Shown: positions 40,201-54,310, numbered from the stretch's first letter. The stretch is 64,000 nucleotides of DNA from Acanthosepion esculentum (GCA_964036315.1 OZ038485.1:74005548-74069547), one strand, 5' to 3'. Numbers and translations are program-made. Notes: a model not told the origin generated them from the sequence alone.

Positions 40201-43200
40201 TAGATTTATTCAGTTTTATATAAAATTATGAAAATCAGAAGTACATATAAATAGATTTATTTACTTTAATACAAAATGATGAAAATCAGAAGTACATTTA
40301 CATAGATTTATTTAGTTTTATACAAAATGATGAAAATCAGAATTACATATAAATAGATTTATTTAGTTTTATACAAAATGATGAAAATCAGAAGTACATT
40401 TCCATAGATTTATTTAGTTTTATACAAAATGATGAAAATCAGAAGTACATATAAATAGATTTATTTAGTTTTATACAAAATGATGAAAATCAGAAGTACA
40501 TTTCCATAGATTTATTTAGTTTTATACAAAATGATGAAAATCAGATGTACATTTACATAGATTTATTTAGTTTTATACAAAATGATGAAAATCAGAAGTA
40601 CATATAAATAGATTTATTTAGTTTTATACAAAATGATGAAAATCAGAAGTACGTATAAATAGATTTATTTAGTTTTATACAAAATGATGAAAATCAGAAG
40701 TACATATAAATAGATTTATTTAGTTTTATACAAAATGATGAAAATCAGAAGTACATTTCCACAGATTTATTTAGTTTAATACAAAATGATGAAAATGAGA
40801 AGCACATTTCCATAGATTTATTTAGTTTTATACAAAATGATGAAAATCAGATGTACATTTACATAGATTTATTCAGTTTTATATAAAATTATGAAAATCA
40901 GAAGTACATATAAATAGATTTATTTAGTTTAATACAAAATGATGAAAATCAGAAGTACATTTCCATAGATTTATTTAGTTTTATACAAAATGATGAAAAT
41001 CAGAAGTACATATAAATAGATTTATTTAGTTTTATACAAAATGATGAAAATCAGAAGTACATTTCCATAGATTTATTTAGTTTTATACAAAATGATGAAA
41101 ATCAGACGTACATTTACATAGATTTATTCAGTTTTATATAAAATTATGAAAATCAGAAGTACATATAAATAGATTTATTTAGTTTAATACAAAATGATGA
41201 AAATCAGAAGTACATTTCCATAGATTTATTTAGTTTTATACAAAATGATGAAAATCAGAAGTACATATATATAGATTTATTTAGTTTTATACAAAATGAT
41301 GAAAATCAGAAGTACATTTCCATAGATTTATTTGGTTTTATACAAAATGATGAAAATCAGATGTACATATAAATAGATTTATTTAGTTTTATAAAAAATG
41401 AAGAAAATCAAAAGTACATTTCCATAGATTTGTTAAGTTTTATACAAAATGATGAAATTCAGAAGTACATATAAATAGATTTATTTAGTTTTATACAAAA
41501 TGATGTAAATCAGAAGTACATTTCCATAGATTTATTTAGTTTTATACTAAATGATGAAAATCAGAAGTACATATAAATAGATTTATTTAGTTTTATACAA
41601 AATGATGAAAATCAGAAGTACATATAAATAGATTTATTTAGTTTTATACAAAATGATGAAAATCAGAAGTACATATAAATAGATTTATTTAGTTTTATAC
41701 AAAATGATGAAAATGAGAAGCACATTTCCATAGATTTATTTAGTTTTATACAAAATGATGAAAATCAGATGTACATTTACATAGATTTATTCAGTTTTAT
41801 ATAAAATTATGAAAATCAGAAGTACATATAAATAGATTTATTTAGTTTAATACAAAATGATGAAAATCAGAAGTACATTTCCATAGATTTATTTAGTTTT
41901 ATACAAAATGATGAAAATCAGAAGTACATATAAATAGATTTATTTAGTTTTATACAAAATGATGAAAATCAGAAGTACATTTCCATAGATTTATTTAGTT
42001 TTATACAAAATGATGAAAATCAGACGTACATTTACATAGATTTATTCAGTTTTATATAAAATTATGAAAATCAGAAGTACATATAAATAGATTTATTTAG
42101 TTTAATACAAAATGATGAAAATCAGAAGTACATTTCCATAGATTTATTTAGTTTTATACAAAATGATGAAAATCAGAAGTACATATATATAGATTTATTT
42201 AGTTTTATACAAAATGATGAAAATCAGAAGTACATTTCCATAGATTTATTTGGTTTTATACAAAATGATGAAAATCAGAAGTACATATAAATAGATTTAT
42301 TTAGTTTTATAAAAAATGAAGAAAATCAAAAGTACATTTCCATAGATTTGTTAAGTTTTATACAAAATGATGAAATTCAGAAGTACATATAAATAGATTT
42401 ATTTAGTTTTATACAAAATGATGAAAATCAGAAGTACATTTCCATAGATTTATTTAGTTTTATACTAAATGATGAAAATCAGAAGTACATATAAATAGAT
42501 TTATTTAGTTTTATACAAAATGATGAAAGTCAGAAGTACATATAAATAGATTTATTTAGTTTTATACAAAATGATGAAAATCAGAAGTACATATAAATAG
42601 ATTTATTTAGTTTTATACAAAATGATGAAAATCAGAAGTACATATAAATAGATTTATTTAGTTTTATACAAAATGATGAAAATCAGAAGTACATATAAAT
42701 AGATTTATTTAGTTTTATACAAAATGATGAAGATCAGAAGTACATATAAATAGATTTATTTAGTTTTATACAAAATGATGAAAATCAGAAGTACATTTCC
42801 ATAGATTTATTTAGTTTTATACAAAATGATGAAAATCAGATGTACATTTACATAGATATATTTAGTTTTATACAAAATGATGAAAATCAGAAGTACATAT
42901 AAATAGATTTATTTAGTTTTATACAAAATGATTAAAATCAGAAGTACGTATAAATAGATTTATTTAGTTTTATACAAAATGATGAAAATCAGAAGTACAT
43001 ATAAATAGATTTATTTAGTTTTATACAAAATGATGAAAATCAGAAGTACATTTCCACAGATTTATTTAGTTTAATACAAAATGATGAAAATGAGAAGCAC
43101 ATTTCCATAGATTTATTTAGTTTTATACAAAATGATGAAAATCAGATGTACATTTACATAGATTTATTCAGTTTTATATAAAATTATGAAAATCAGAAGT

Positions 43201-44292
43201 ACATATAAATAGATTTATTTACTTTAATACAAAATGATGAAAATCAGAAGTACATTTACATAGATTTATTTAGTTTTATACAAAATGATGAAAATCAGAA
43301 TTACATATAAATAGATTTATTTAGTTTTATACAAAATGATGAAAATCAGAAGTACATTTCCATAGATTTATTTAGTTTTATACAAAATGATGAAAATCAG
43401 AAGTACATATAAATAGATTTATTTAGTTTTATACAAAATGATGAAAATCAGAAGTACATTTCCATAGATTTATTTAGTTTTATACAAAATGATGAAAATC
43501 AGATGTACATTTACATAGATTTATTTAGTTTTATACAAAATGATGAAAATCAGAAGTACATATAAATAGATTTATTTAGTTTTATACAAAATGATGAAAA
43601 TCAGAAGTACGTATAAATAGATTTATTTAGTTTTATACAAAATGATGAAAATCAGAAGTACATATAAATAGATTTATTTAGTTTTATACAAAATGATGAA
43701 AATCAGAAGTACATTTCCACAGATTTATTTAGTTTAATACAAAATGATGAAAATGAGAAGCACATTTCCATAGATTTATTTAGTTTTATACAAAATGATG
43801 AAAATCAGATGTACATTTACATAGATTTATTCAGTTTTATATAAAATTATGAAAATCAGAAGTACATATAAATAGATTTATTTAGTTTAATACAAAATGA
43901 TGAAAATCAGAAGTACATTTCCATAGATTTATTTAGTTTTATACAAAATGATGAAAATCAGAAGTACATATAAATAGATTTATTTAGTTTTATACAAAAT
44001 GATGAAAATCAGAAGTACATTTCCATAGATTTATTTAGTTTTATACAAAATGATGAAAATCAGACGTACATTTACATAGATTTATTCAGTTTTATATAAA
44101 ATTATGAAAATCAGAAGTACATATAAATAGATTTATTTAGTTTAATACAAAATGATGAAAATCAGAAGTACATTTCCATAGATTTATTTAGTTTTATACA
44201 AAATGATGAAAATCAAAAGTACATATATATAGATTTATTTAGTTTTATACAAAATGATGAAAATCAGAAGTACATTTCCATAGATTTATTTG
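37254..44292. repeat. Near-identical 40-monomer (2,040 bp) higher-order repeats
   Basis: TTTGGTTTTATAC landmarks at 37,254, 39,294, 41,334, 42,252 and 44,292 give spacings of 2,040, 2,040, 918 and 2,040 bp (40, 40, 18, 40 monomers). Lines offset by 2,040 bp are almost base-for-base identical; differences I noted are single substitutions such as ACATACATTT versus ACATAGATTT (near 38,519 / 40,559), AATTATGAAG versus AATGATGAAG (37,728 / 39,768) and AAGTCAG versus AATCAG (39,570 / 41,610). The 918-bp unit lacks 22 monomers, with the join near 41,700 where a B run passes directly into GAGAAGCAC. Each unit has an inner run of five to six B monomers. This is the youngest-looking part of the array. 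Confidence 0.92.
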
Positions 44293-47200
44293 GTTTTATA
44301 CAAAATGATGAAAATCAGATGTACATATAAATAGATTTATTTAGTTTTATAAAAAATGAAGAAAATCAAAAGTACATTTCCATAGATTTGTTAAGTTTTA
44401 TACAAAATGATGAAATTCAGAAGTACATATAAATAGATTTATTTAGTTTTATACAAAATGATGAAAATCAGAAGTACATTTCCATAGATTTATTTAGTTT
44501 TATACTAAATGATGAAAATCAGAAGTACATATAAATAGATTTATTTAGTTTTATACAAAATGATGAAAATCAGAAGTACATATAAATAGATTTATTTAGT
44601 TTTATACAAAATGATGAAAATCAGAAGTACATATAAATAGATTTATTTAGTTTTATACAAAATGATGAAAATCAGAAGTACATATAAATAGATTTATTTA
44701 GTTTTATACAAAATGATGAAAATCAGAAGTACATATAAATAGATTTATTTAGTTTTATACAAAATTATGAAAATCAGAAGTACATATAAATAGATTTATT
44801 TAGTTTTATACAAAATGATGAAAATCAGAAGTACATTTCCATAGATTTATTTAGTTTTATACAAAATGATGAAAATCAGATGTACATTTACATAGATATA
44901 TTTAGTTTTATACAAAATGATGAAAATCAGAAGTAGATATAAATAGATTTATTTAGTTTTATACAAAATGATTAAAATCAGAAGTACGTATAAATAGATT
45001 TATTTAGTTTTATACAAAATGATGAAAATCAGAAGTACATATAAATAGATTTATTTAGTTTTATACAAAATGATGAAAATCAGAAGTACATTTCCACAGA
45101 TTTATTTAGTTTAATACAAAATGATGAAAATGAGAAGCACATTTCCATAGATTTATTTAGTTTTATAGAAAATGATGAAAATAAGATGTACATTTACATA
45201 GATTTATTCAGTTTTATATAAAATTATGAAAATCAGAAGTACATATAAATAGATTTATTTAGTTTAATACAAAATGATGAAAATCAGAAGTACATTTCCA
45301 TAGATTTATTTAGTTTTATACAAAATGATGAAAGTCAGAATTACATATAAATAGATTTATTTAGTTTTATACAAAATGATGAAAATCAGAAGTACATTTC
45401 CATAGATTTATTTAGTTTTATACAAAATGATGAAAATCAGAAGTACATATAAATAGATTTATTTAGTTTTATACAAAATGATTAAAATCAGAAGTACATT
45501 TCCATAGATTTATTTAGTTTTATACAAAATGATGAAAATCAGATGTACATTTACATAGATTTATTTAGTTTTATACAAAATGATGAAAATCAGAAGTACA
45601 TATAAATAGATTTATTTAGTTTTATACAAAATGATTAAATTCAGAAGTACGTATAAATAGATTTATTTAGTTTTATACAAAATGATGAAAATCAGAAGTA
45701 CATATAAATAGATTTATTTAGTTTTATACAAAATGATGAAAATCAGAAGTACATTTCCACAGATTTATTTAGTTTAATACAAAATGATGAAAATGAGAAG
45801 TACATTTCCATAGATTTATTTAGTTTTATACAAAATGATGAAAATCAGATGTACATTTACATAGATTTATTCAGTTTTATATAAAATTATGAAAATCAGA
45901 AGTACATATAAATAGATTTATTTAGTTTAATACAAAATGATGAAAATCAGAAGTACATTTCCATAGATTTATTTAGTTTTATACAAAATGATGAAAATCA
46001 GAAGTACATATAAATAGATTTATTTAGTTTTATACAAAATGATGAAAATCAGAAGTACATTTCCATAGATTTATTTGGTTTTATACAAAATGATGAAAAT
46101 CAGAAGTACATATAAATAGATTTATTTAGTTTTATAAAAAATGATGAAAATCAAAAGTACATTTCCATAGATTTTTTAAGTTTTATACAAAATGATGAAA
46201 TTCAGAAGTACATATAAATAGATTTATTTAGTTTTATACAAAATGATGAAAATCAGAAGTACATTTCCATAGATTTATTTAGTTTTATACTAAATGATGA
46301 AAATCAGAAGTACATATAAATAGATTTATTTAGTTTTATACAAAATGATGAAAATCAGAAGTACATATAAATAGATTTATTTAGTTTTATACAAAATGAT
46401 GAAAATCAGAAGTACATATAAATAGATTTATTTAGTTTTATACAAAATGATGAAAATCAGAAGTACATATAAATAGATTTATTTAGTTTTATACAAAATG
46501 ATGAAAATCAGAAGTACATATAAATAGATTTATTTAGTTTTATACAAAATTATGAAAATCAGAAGTACATATAAAGAGATTTATTTAGTTTTATACAAAA
46601 TGATGAAAATCAGAAGTACATTTCCATAGATTTATTTAGTTTTATACAAAATGATGAAAATCAGATGTACATTTACATAGATATATTTAGTTTTATACAA
46701 AATGATGAAAATCAGAAGTAGATATAAATAGATTTATTTAGTTTTATACAAAATGATTAAAATCAGAAGTACGTATAAATAGATTTATTTAGTTTTATAC
46801 AAAATGATGAAAATCAGAAGTACATATAAATAGATTTATTTAGTTTTATACAAAATGATGAAAATCAGAAGTACATTTCCACAGATTTATTTAGTTTAAT
46901 ACAAAATGATGAAAATGAGAAGCACATTTCCATAGATTTATTTAGTTTTATAGAAAATGATGAAAATAAGATGTACATTTACATAGATTTATTCAGTTTT
47001 ATACAAAATGATGAAAGTCAGAATTACATATAAATAGATTTATTTAGTTTTATACAAAATGATGAAAATCAGAAGTACATTTCCATAGATTTATTTAGTT
47101 TTATACAAAATGATGAAAATCAGAAGTACATATAAATAGATTTATTTAGTTTTATACAAAATGATTAAAATCAGAAGTACATTTCCATAGATTTATTTAG

Positions 47201-48890
47201 TTTTATACAAAATGATGAAAATCAGATGTACATTTACATAGATTTATTTAGTTTTATACAAAATGATGAAAATCAGAAGTACATATAAATAGATTTATTT
47301 AGTTTTATACAAAATGATTAAATTCAGAAGTACGTATAAATAGATTTATTTAGTTTTATACAAAATGATGAAAATCAGAAGTACATATAAATAGATTTAT
47401 TTAGTTTTATACAAAATGATGAAAATCAGAAGTACATTTCCACAGATTTATTTAGTTTAATACAAAATGATGAAAATGAGAAGTACATTTCCATAGATTT
47501 ATTTAGTTTTATACAAAATGATGAAAATCAGATGTACATTTACATAGATTTATTCAGTTTTATATAAAATTATGAAAATCAGAAGTACATATAAATAGAT
47601 TTATTTAGTTTAATACAAAATGATGAAAATCAGAAGTACATTTCCATAGATTTATTTAGTTTTATACAAAATGATGAAAATCAGAAGTACATATAAATAG
47701 ATTTATTTAGTTTTATACAAAATGATGAAAATCAGAAGTACATTTCCATAGATTTATTTGGTTTTATACAAAATGATGAAAATCAGAAGTACATATAAAT
47801 AGATTTATTTAGTTTTATAAAAAATGATGAAAATCAAAAGTACATTTCCATAGATTTTTTAAGTTTTATACAAAATGATGAAATTCAGAAGTACATATAA
47901 ATAGATTTATTTAGTTTTATACAAAATGATGAAAATCAGAAGTACATTTCCATAGATTTATTTAGTTTTATACTAAATGATGAAAATCAGAAGTACATAT
48001 AAATAGATTTATTTAGTTTTATACAAAATGATGAAAATCAGAAGTACATATAAATAGATTTATTTAGTTTTATACAAAATGATGAAAATCAGATGTACAT
48101 TTACATAGATATATTTAGTTTTATACAAAATGATGAAAATCAGAAGTACATATAAATAGATTTATTTAGTTTTATACAAAATGATTAAAATCAGAAGTAC
48201 GTATAAATAGATTTATTTAGTTTTATACAAAATGATGAAAATCAGAAGTACATATAAATAGATTTATTTAGTTTTATACAAAATGATGAAAATCAGAAGT
48301 ACATTTCCACAGATTTATTTAGTTTAATACAAAATGATGAAAATGAGAAGCACATTTCCATAGATTTATTTAGTTTTATACAAAATGATGAAAATCAGAT
48401 GTACATTTACATAGATTTATTCAGTTTTATATAAAATTATGAAAATCAGATGTACATATAAATAGATTTATTTACTTTAATACAAAATGATGAAAATCAG
48501 AAGTACATTTACATAGATTTATTTAGTTTTATACAAAATGATGAAAATCAGAATTACATATAAATAGATTTATTTAGTTTTATACAAAATGATGAAAATC
48601 AGAAGTACATTTCCATAGATTTATTTAGTTTTATACAAAATGATGAAAATCAGAAGTACATATAAATAGATTTATTTAGTTTTATACAAAATGATGAAAA
48701 TCAGAAGTACATTTCCATAGATTTATTTAGTTTTATACAAAATGATGAAAATCAGATGTACATTTACATAGATTTATTTAGTTTTATACAAAATGATGAA
48801 AATCAGAAGTACATATAAATAGATTTATTTAGTTTTATACAAAATGATGAAAATCAGAAGTACGTATAAATAGATTTATTTAGTTTTATA
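44292..48890. repeat. 35- and 33-monomer units related to 35-37 kb
   Basis: TTTGG landmarks at 44,292, 46,077 and 47,760 give spacings of 1,785 and 1,683 bp (35 and 33 monomers). Private marks shared with 34.9-37.2 kb at an offset of 9,128 bp include AAGTAGATATAAATAG (35,808 / 44,936), TTTTATAGAAAATG with AAATAAGATG, AAATTCAGAAGTACG and GATTTTTTAAG. Those marks are missing from the intervening 2,040-bp units. The 46.08 kb unit drops a pair of monomers, and the 47.76 kb unit has a shortened B run. Confidence 0.87.
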
Positions 48891-51800
48891 CAAAATGATG
48901 AAAATCAGAAGTACATATAAATAGATTTATTTAGTTTTATACAAAATGATGAAAATCAGAAGTACATTTCCACAGATTTATTTAGTTTAATACAAAATGA
49001 TGAAAATGAGAAGCACATTTCCATAGATTTATTTAGTTTTATACAAAATGATGAAAATCAGATGTACATTTACATAGATTTATTCAGTTTTATATAAAAT
49101 TATGAAAATCAGAAGTACATATAAATAGATTTATTTAGTTTAATACAAAATGATGAAAATCAGAAGTACATTTCCATAGATTTATTTAGTTTTATACAAA
49201 ATGATGAAAATCAGAAGTACATATAAATAGATTTATTTAGTTTTATACAAAATGATGAAAATCAGAAGTACATTTCCATAGATTTATTTAGTTTTATAAA
49301 AAATGATGAAAATCAAAAGTACATTTCCATAGATTTGTTAAGTTTTATACAAAATGATGAAATTCAGAAGTACATATAAATAGATTTATTTAGTTTTATA
49401 CAAAATGATGAAAATCAGAAGTACATTTCCATAGATTTATTTAGTTTTATACTAAATGATGAAAATCAGAAGTACATATAAATAGATTTATTTAGTTTTA
49501 TACAAAATGAGGAAAATCAGAAGTACATATAAATAGATTTATTTAGTTTTATACAAAATGATGAAAATCAGAAGTACATATAAATAGATTTATTTAGTTT
49601 TATACAAAATGATGAAAATCAGAAGTACATATAAATAGATTTATTTAGTTTTATACAAAATGATGAAAATCAGAAGTACATATAAATAGATTTATTTAGT
49701 TTTATACAAAATTATGAAAATCAGAAGTACATATAAATAGATTTATTTAGTTTTATACAAAATGATGAAAATCAGAAGTACATTTCCATAGATTTATTTA
49801 GTTTTATACAAAATGATGAAAATCAGAAGTAAATTTCCATAGATTTATTTAGTTTTATACAAAATGATGAAAATCAGATGTACATTTCCATAGATTTATT
49901 TAGTTTTATACAAAATGCTGAAAACCAGAAGTACATTTCCATAGATTTATTTAGTTTTATACAAAATAATTAAAATCAGAAGTACATATAAATAGATTTA
50001 TTTAGTTTTATACAAAATGATGAAAATCAGAAGTACATATAAATAGATTTATTTAGTTTTATACAAAATGATGAAAATTAGAAGTACATTTCCATAGATT
50101 TATTTAGTTTTATACAAAATGATGAAAATCAGAAGTACATTTCCATAGATTTATTTAGTTTTATACAAAATGATGAAAATCAGAAGTACATTTCCATAGA
50201 TTTATTTAGTTTTTTACAAAATGATGAAAATCAGAAGTACTTTTCCATAGATTTATTTAGTTTGATACAAAATGATGAAAATCAGAAGTACATATACATA
50301 GATTTATTTAGTTTTATACAAAATGATGAAAATCAGAAGTAAATTTCCATAGATTTATTTAGTTTTATACAAAATGATGAAAATCAAAAGTACATTTCCA
50401 TAGATTTATTTAGTTTTATACAAAATGATGAAAATCCGAAGTACATATGAATAGATTTATTTACTTTTATACAAAATGATGAAAATCAGAAGTACATATA
50501 AATACATTTATTTAATTTTATACAAAATGATGAAAATCAGAAGTACATATAAATAGATTTATTTAGTTTTATACAAAATGATGAAAATTAGAAGTACATT
50601 TCCATAGATTTATTTAGTTTTATACAAAATGATGAAAATCAGAAGTACATTTCCATAGATTTATTTAGTTTTATACCAAATGATGAAAATCAGAAGTACA
50701 TATAAATAGATTCATTTACTTTTATACAAAATGATGAAAATCAGAAGTACATATAAATAGATTTATTTAGTTTTATACAAAATGATGAAAATCAGAAGTA
50801 CATTTCCACAGATTTATTTAGTTTAATACAAAATGATGAAAATGAGAAGCACATTTCCATAGATTTATTTAGTTTTATACAAAATGATGAAAATCAGATG
50901 TACATTTACATAGATTTATTCAGTTTTATATAAAATTATGAAAATCAGAAGTACATATAAATAGATTTATTTAGTTTAATACAAAATGATGAAAATCAGA
51001 AGTACATTTCCATAGATTTATTTAGTTTTATACAAAATGATGAAAATCAGAAGTACATATAAATAGATTTATTTAGTTTTATACAAAATGATGAAAATCA
51101 GAAGTACATTTCCATAGATTTATTTAGTTTTATAAAAAATGATGAAAATCAAAAGTACATTTCCATAGATTTGTTAAGTTTTATACAAAATGATGAAATT
51201 CAGAAGTACATATAAATAGATTTATTTAGTTTTATACAAAATGATGAAAATCAGAAGTACATTTCCATAGATTTATTTAGTTTTATACTAAATGATGAAA
51301 ATCAGAAGTACATATAAATAGATTTATTTAGTTTTATACAAAATGAGGAAAATCAGAAGTACATATAAATAGATTTATTTAGTTTTATACAAAATGATGA
51401 AAATCAGAAGTACATATAAATAGATTTATTTAGTTTTATACAAAATGATGAAAATCAGAAGTACATATAAATAGATTTATTTAGTTTTATACAAAATGAT
51501 GAAAATCAGAAGTACATATAAATAGATTTATTTAGTTTTATACAAAATTATGAAAATCAGAAGTACATATAAATAGATTTATTTAGTTTTATACAAAATG
51601 ATGAAAATCAGAAGTACATTTCCATAGATTTATTTAGTTTTATACAAAATGATGAAAATCAGAAGTAAATTTCCATAGATTTATTTAGTTTTATACAAAA
51701 TGATGAAAATCAGATGTACATTTCCATAGATTTATTTAGTTTTATACAAAATGCTGAAAACCAGAAGTACATTTCCATAGATTTATTTAGTTTTATACAA

Positions 51801-52590
51801 AATAATTAAAATCAGAAGTACATATAAATAGATTTATTTAGTTTTATACAAAATGATGAAAATCAGAAGTACATATAAATAGATTTATTTAGTTTTATAC
51901 AAAATGATGAAAATTAGAAGTACATTTCCATAGATTTATTTAGTTTTATACAAAATGATGAAAATCAGAAGTACATTTCCATAGATTTATTTAGTTTTAT
52001 ACAAAATGATGAAAATCAGAAGTACATTTCCATAGATTTATTTAGTTTTTTACAAAATGATGAAAATCAGAAGTACTTTTCCATAGATTTATTTAGTTTG
52101 ATACAAAATGATGAAAATCAGAAGTACATATACATAGATTTATTTAGTTTTATACAAAATGATGAAAATCAGAAGTAAATTTCCATAGATTTATTTAGTT
52201 TTATACAAAATGATGAAAATCAAAAGTACATTTCCATAGATTTATTTAGTTTTATACAAAATGATGAAAATCCGAAGTACATATGAATAGATTTATTTAC
52301 TTTTATACAAAATGATGAAAATCAGAAGTACATATAAATACATTTATTTAATTTTATACAAAATGATGAAAATCAGAAGTACATATAAATAGATTTATTT
52401 AGTTTTATACAAAATGATGAAAATTAGAAGTACATTTCCATAGATTTATTTAGTTTTATACAAAATGATGAAAATCAGAAGTACATTTCCATAGATTTAT
52501 TTAGTTTTATACCAAATGATGAAAATCAGAAGTACATATAAATAGATTCATTTACTTTTATACAAAATGATGAAAATCAGAAGTACATTT
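48890..52590. repeat. 36-monomer (1,836 bp) tandem duplication
   Basis: Copy one (about 48,890-50,750) matches copy two (about 50,730-52,586) at 1,836 bp = 36 x 51. Paired marks: TTTCCACAG (48,965 / 50,801), TTTGTTAAG (49,335 / 51,171), AATGAGGAAAATC (49,507 / 51,343), AATAATTAAAATC (49,965 / 51,801), TACTTTTCCATAG with TTTGATAC (50,241 / 52,077), AAATACATTTATTTAATT and ATAGATTCATTTAC (50,707 / 52,543). The left half is a 40-monomer-type unit lacking its TTTGG monomers; the right half is a different, GAGAAGCAC-free monomer set. The duplication therefore spans and copies a domain boundary. Confidence 0.9.
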
Positions 52591-54310
52591 CCATAGATTT
52601 ATTTACTTTTATACAAAATGATGAAAATCAGAAGTACATATATATAGATTTATTTAGTTTTATACAAAATGATGAAAATCAGAAGTACATTTCCATAGAT
52701 TTATTTAGTTTTATACAAAATGATGAAAATCAGAAGTACATTTCCATAGATTTATTTAGTTTTTTACAAAATGATGAAAATCAGAAGTACTTTTCCATAG
52801 ATTTATTTAGTTTGATACAAAATGATGAAAATCAGAAGTACATATACATAGATTTATTTAGTTTTATACAAAATGATGAAAATCAGAAGTAAATTTCCAT
52901 AGATTTATTTAGTTTTATACAAAATGATGAAAATCAAAAGTACATTTCCATAGATTTATTTAGTTTTATACAAAATGATAAAAATCAGAAGTACATTTCC
53001 ATAGATTTATTTAGTTTTATACAAAATGATGAAAATCAGAAGTACATATAAATAGATTTATTTAGTTTTATACAAAATGAGGAAAATCCAAAGTACATAT
53101 AATTAGATTTATTTAGTTTTATACAAAATGAGTAAAATCAGAAGTACATATAAATAGATTTATTTAGTTTTATACAAAATGATGAAAATCAGAAGTACAT
53201 TTCCATAGATTTATTTAGTTTTATACAAAATGATGAAAATCCGAAGTACATATGAATAGATTTATTTACTTTTATACAAAATGATGAAAATCAGAAGTAC
53301 ATATAAATACATTTATTTAATTTTATACAAAATGATGAAAATCAGATGTACATATAAATAGATTTATTTAGTTTTATACAGAATGAAGAAAATTAGAAGT
53401 ACATTTCCATTGATTTATTTAGTTTTATACAAAATGATGAAAATCAGAAGTACATTTCCATAGATTTATTTAGTTTTATACAAAATGATGAAAATCAGAA
53501 GTACATATAAATAGATTCATTTACTTTTATACAAAATGATGAAAATCAGAAGTACATTTCCATAGATTTATTTACTTTTATACAAAATGATGAAAATCAG
53601 AAGTACATATATATAGATTTATTTAGTTTTATACAAAATGATGAAAATCAGAAGTACATTTCCATAGATTTATTTAGTTTTATTCAAAATGATTAAAATC
53701 AGAAGTACATATAATGAGATTTATTTAGTTTTATACAAAATGATGAAAATCACAAGTACATTTCCATAGATTTATTTAGTTTTATACAAAATGATGAAGA
53801 TCAGAAGTACATATAAATAGATTTATTTAGTTTTATATAAAATGATGAATATCAGAAGTACATTTCCATGGATTTATTTAGTTTTATACAAAATGATGAT
53901 AATCAGATGTACATATGTATAGATTTATTTAGTTTTATACAAAATGATGAAAATCAGAAGTACATATAAATAGATTTATTTAGTTTTATGCAAAATGATG
54001 AAAATCAGATGTACATTTCCATAGATTTATTTAGTTTTATACAAAATGATGAAAATCAGAAGTACATATAAATAGATTTATTTAGTTTTATACAAAATGA
54101 TGAAAATCAGAAGTACATTTCCATAGATTTATTTAGTGTTATACAAAATCATGAAAATCAGAAGTACATATAAATAGATTTATTTAGTTTTATACAAAAT
54201 GATGAAAATCAGAAGTACATTTCCATAGATTTATTTAGTTTTATACAAAATGATGAAAATCAGAAGTACATATAAATAGATTTATTTAGTTTTATACAAA
54301 ATGATGAATA
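52590..54310. repeat. Partial echo of the 50-52.5 kb block and mixed monomers
   Basis: TACTTTTCCATAG with TTTGATAC recurs at 52,791, 714 bp (14 monomers) after the previous copy. AAATACATTTATTTAATT recurs near 53,305 and ATAGATTCATTTAC near 53,513. Then come ATATAATGAG, ATCACAAGTAC and ATATGTATAG monomers resembling 5-7 kb and 19.8-20 kb. Nothing but satellite was seen. Confidence 0.8.

Larger units (their letters stand above)
22990..50945. repeat. Domain-specific GAGAAGCAC / TATATAAAATTATG monomer set
   Basis: A fixed three-monomer set recurs roughly 30 times in this interval and, as far as I can see, nowhere outside it apart from an early GAGAAGCAC near 22,216. The order is TTTAGTTTAATAC monomer, GATGAAAATGAGAAGCAC (sometimes GAGAAGTAC) A-type monomer, then AGATGTACATTTACATAG with TTTATTCAG and TTTTATATAAAATTATG. 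Examples of the last mark lie near 23,083, 28,080, 34,295, 38,175, 40,215, 43,170, 47,560, 49,090 and 50,925. It defines the central domain of the array against the left and right domains. Confidence 0.85.
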
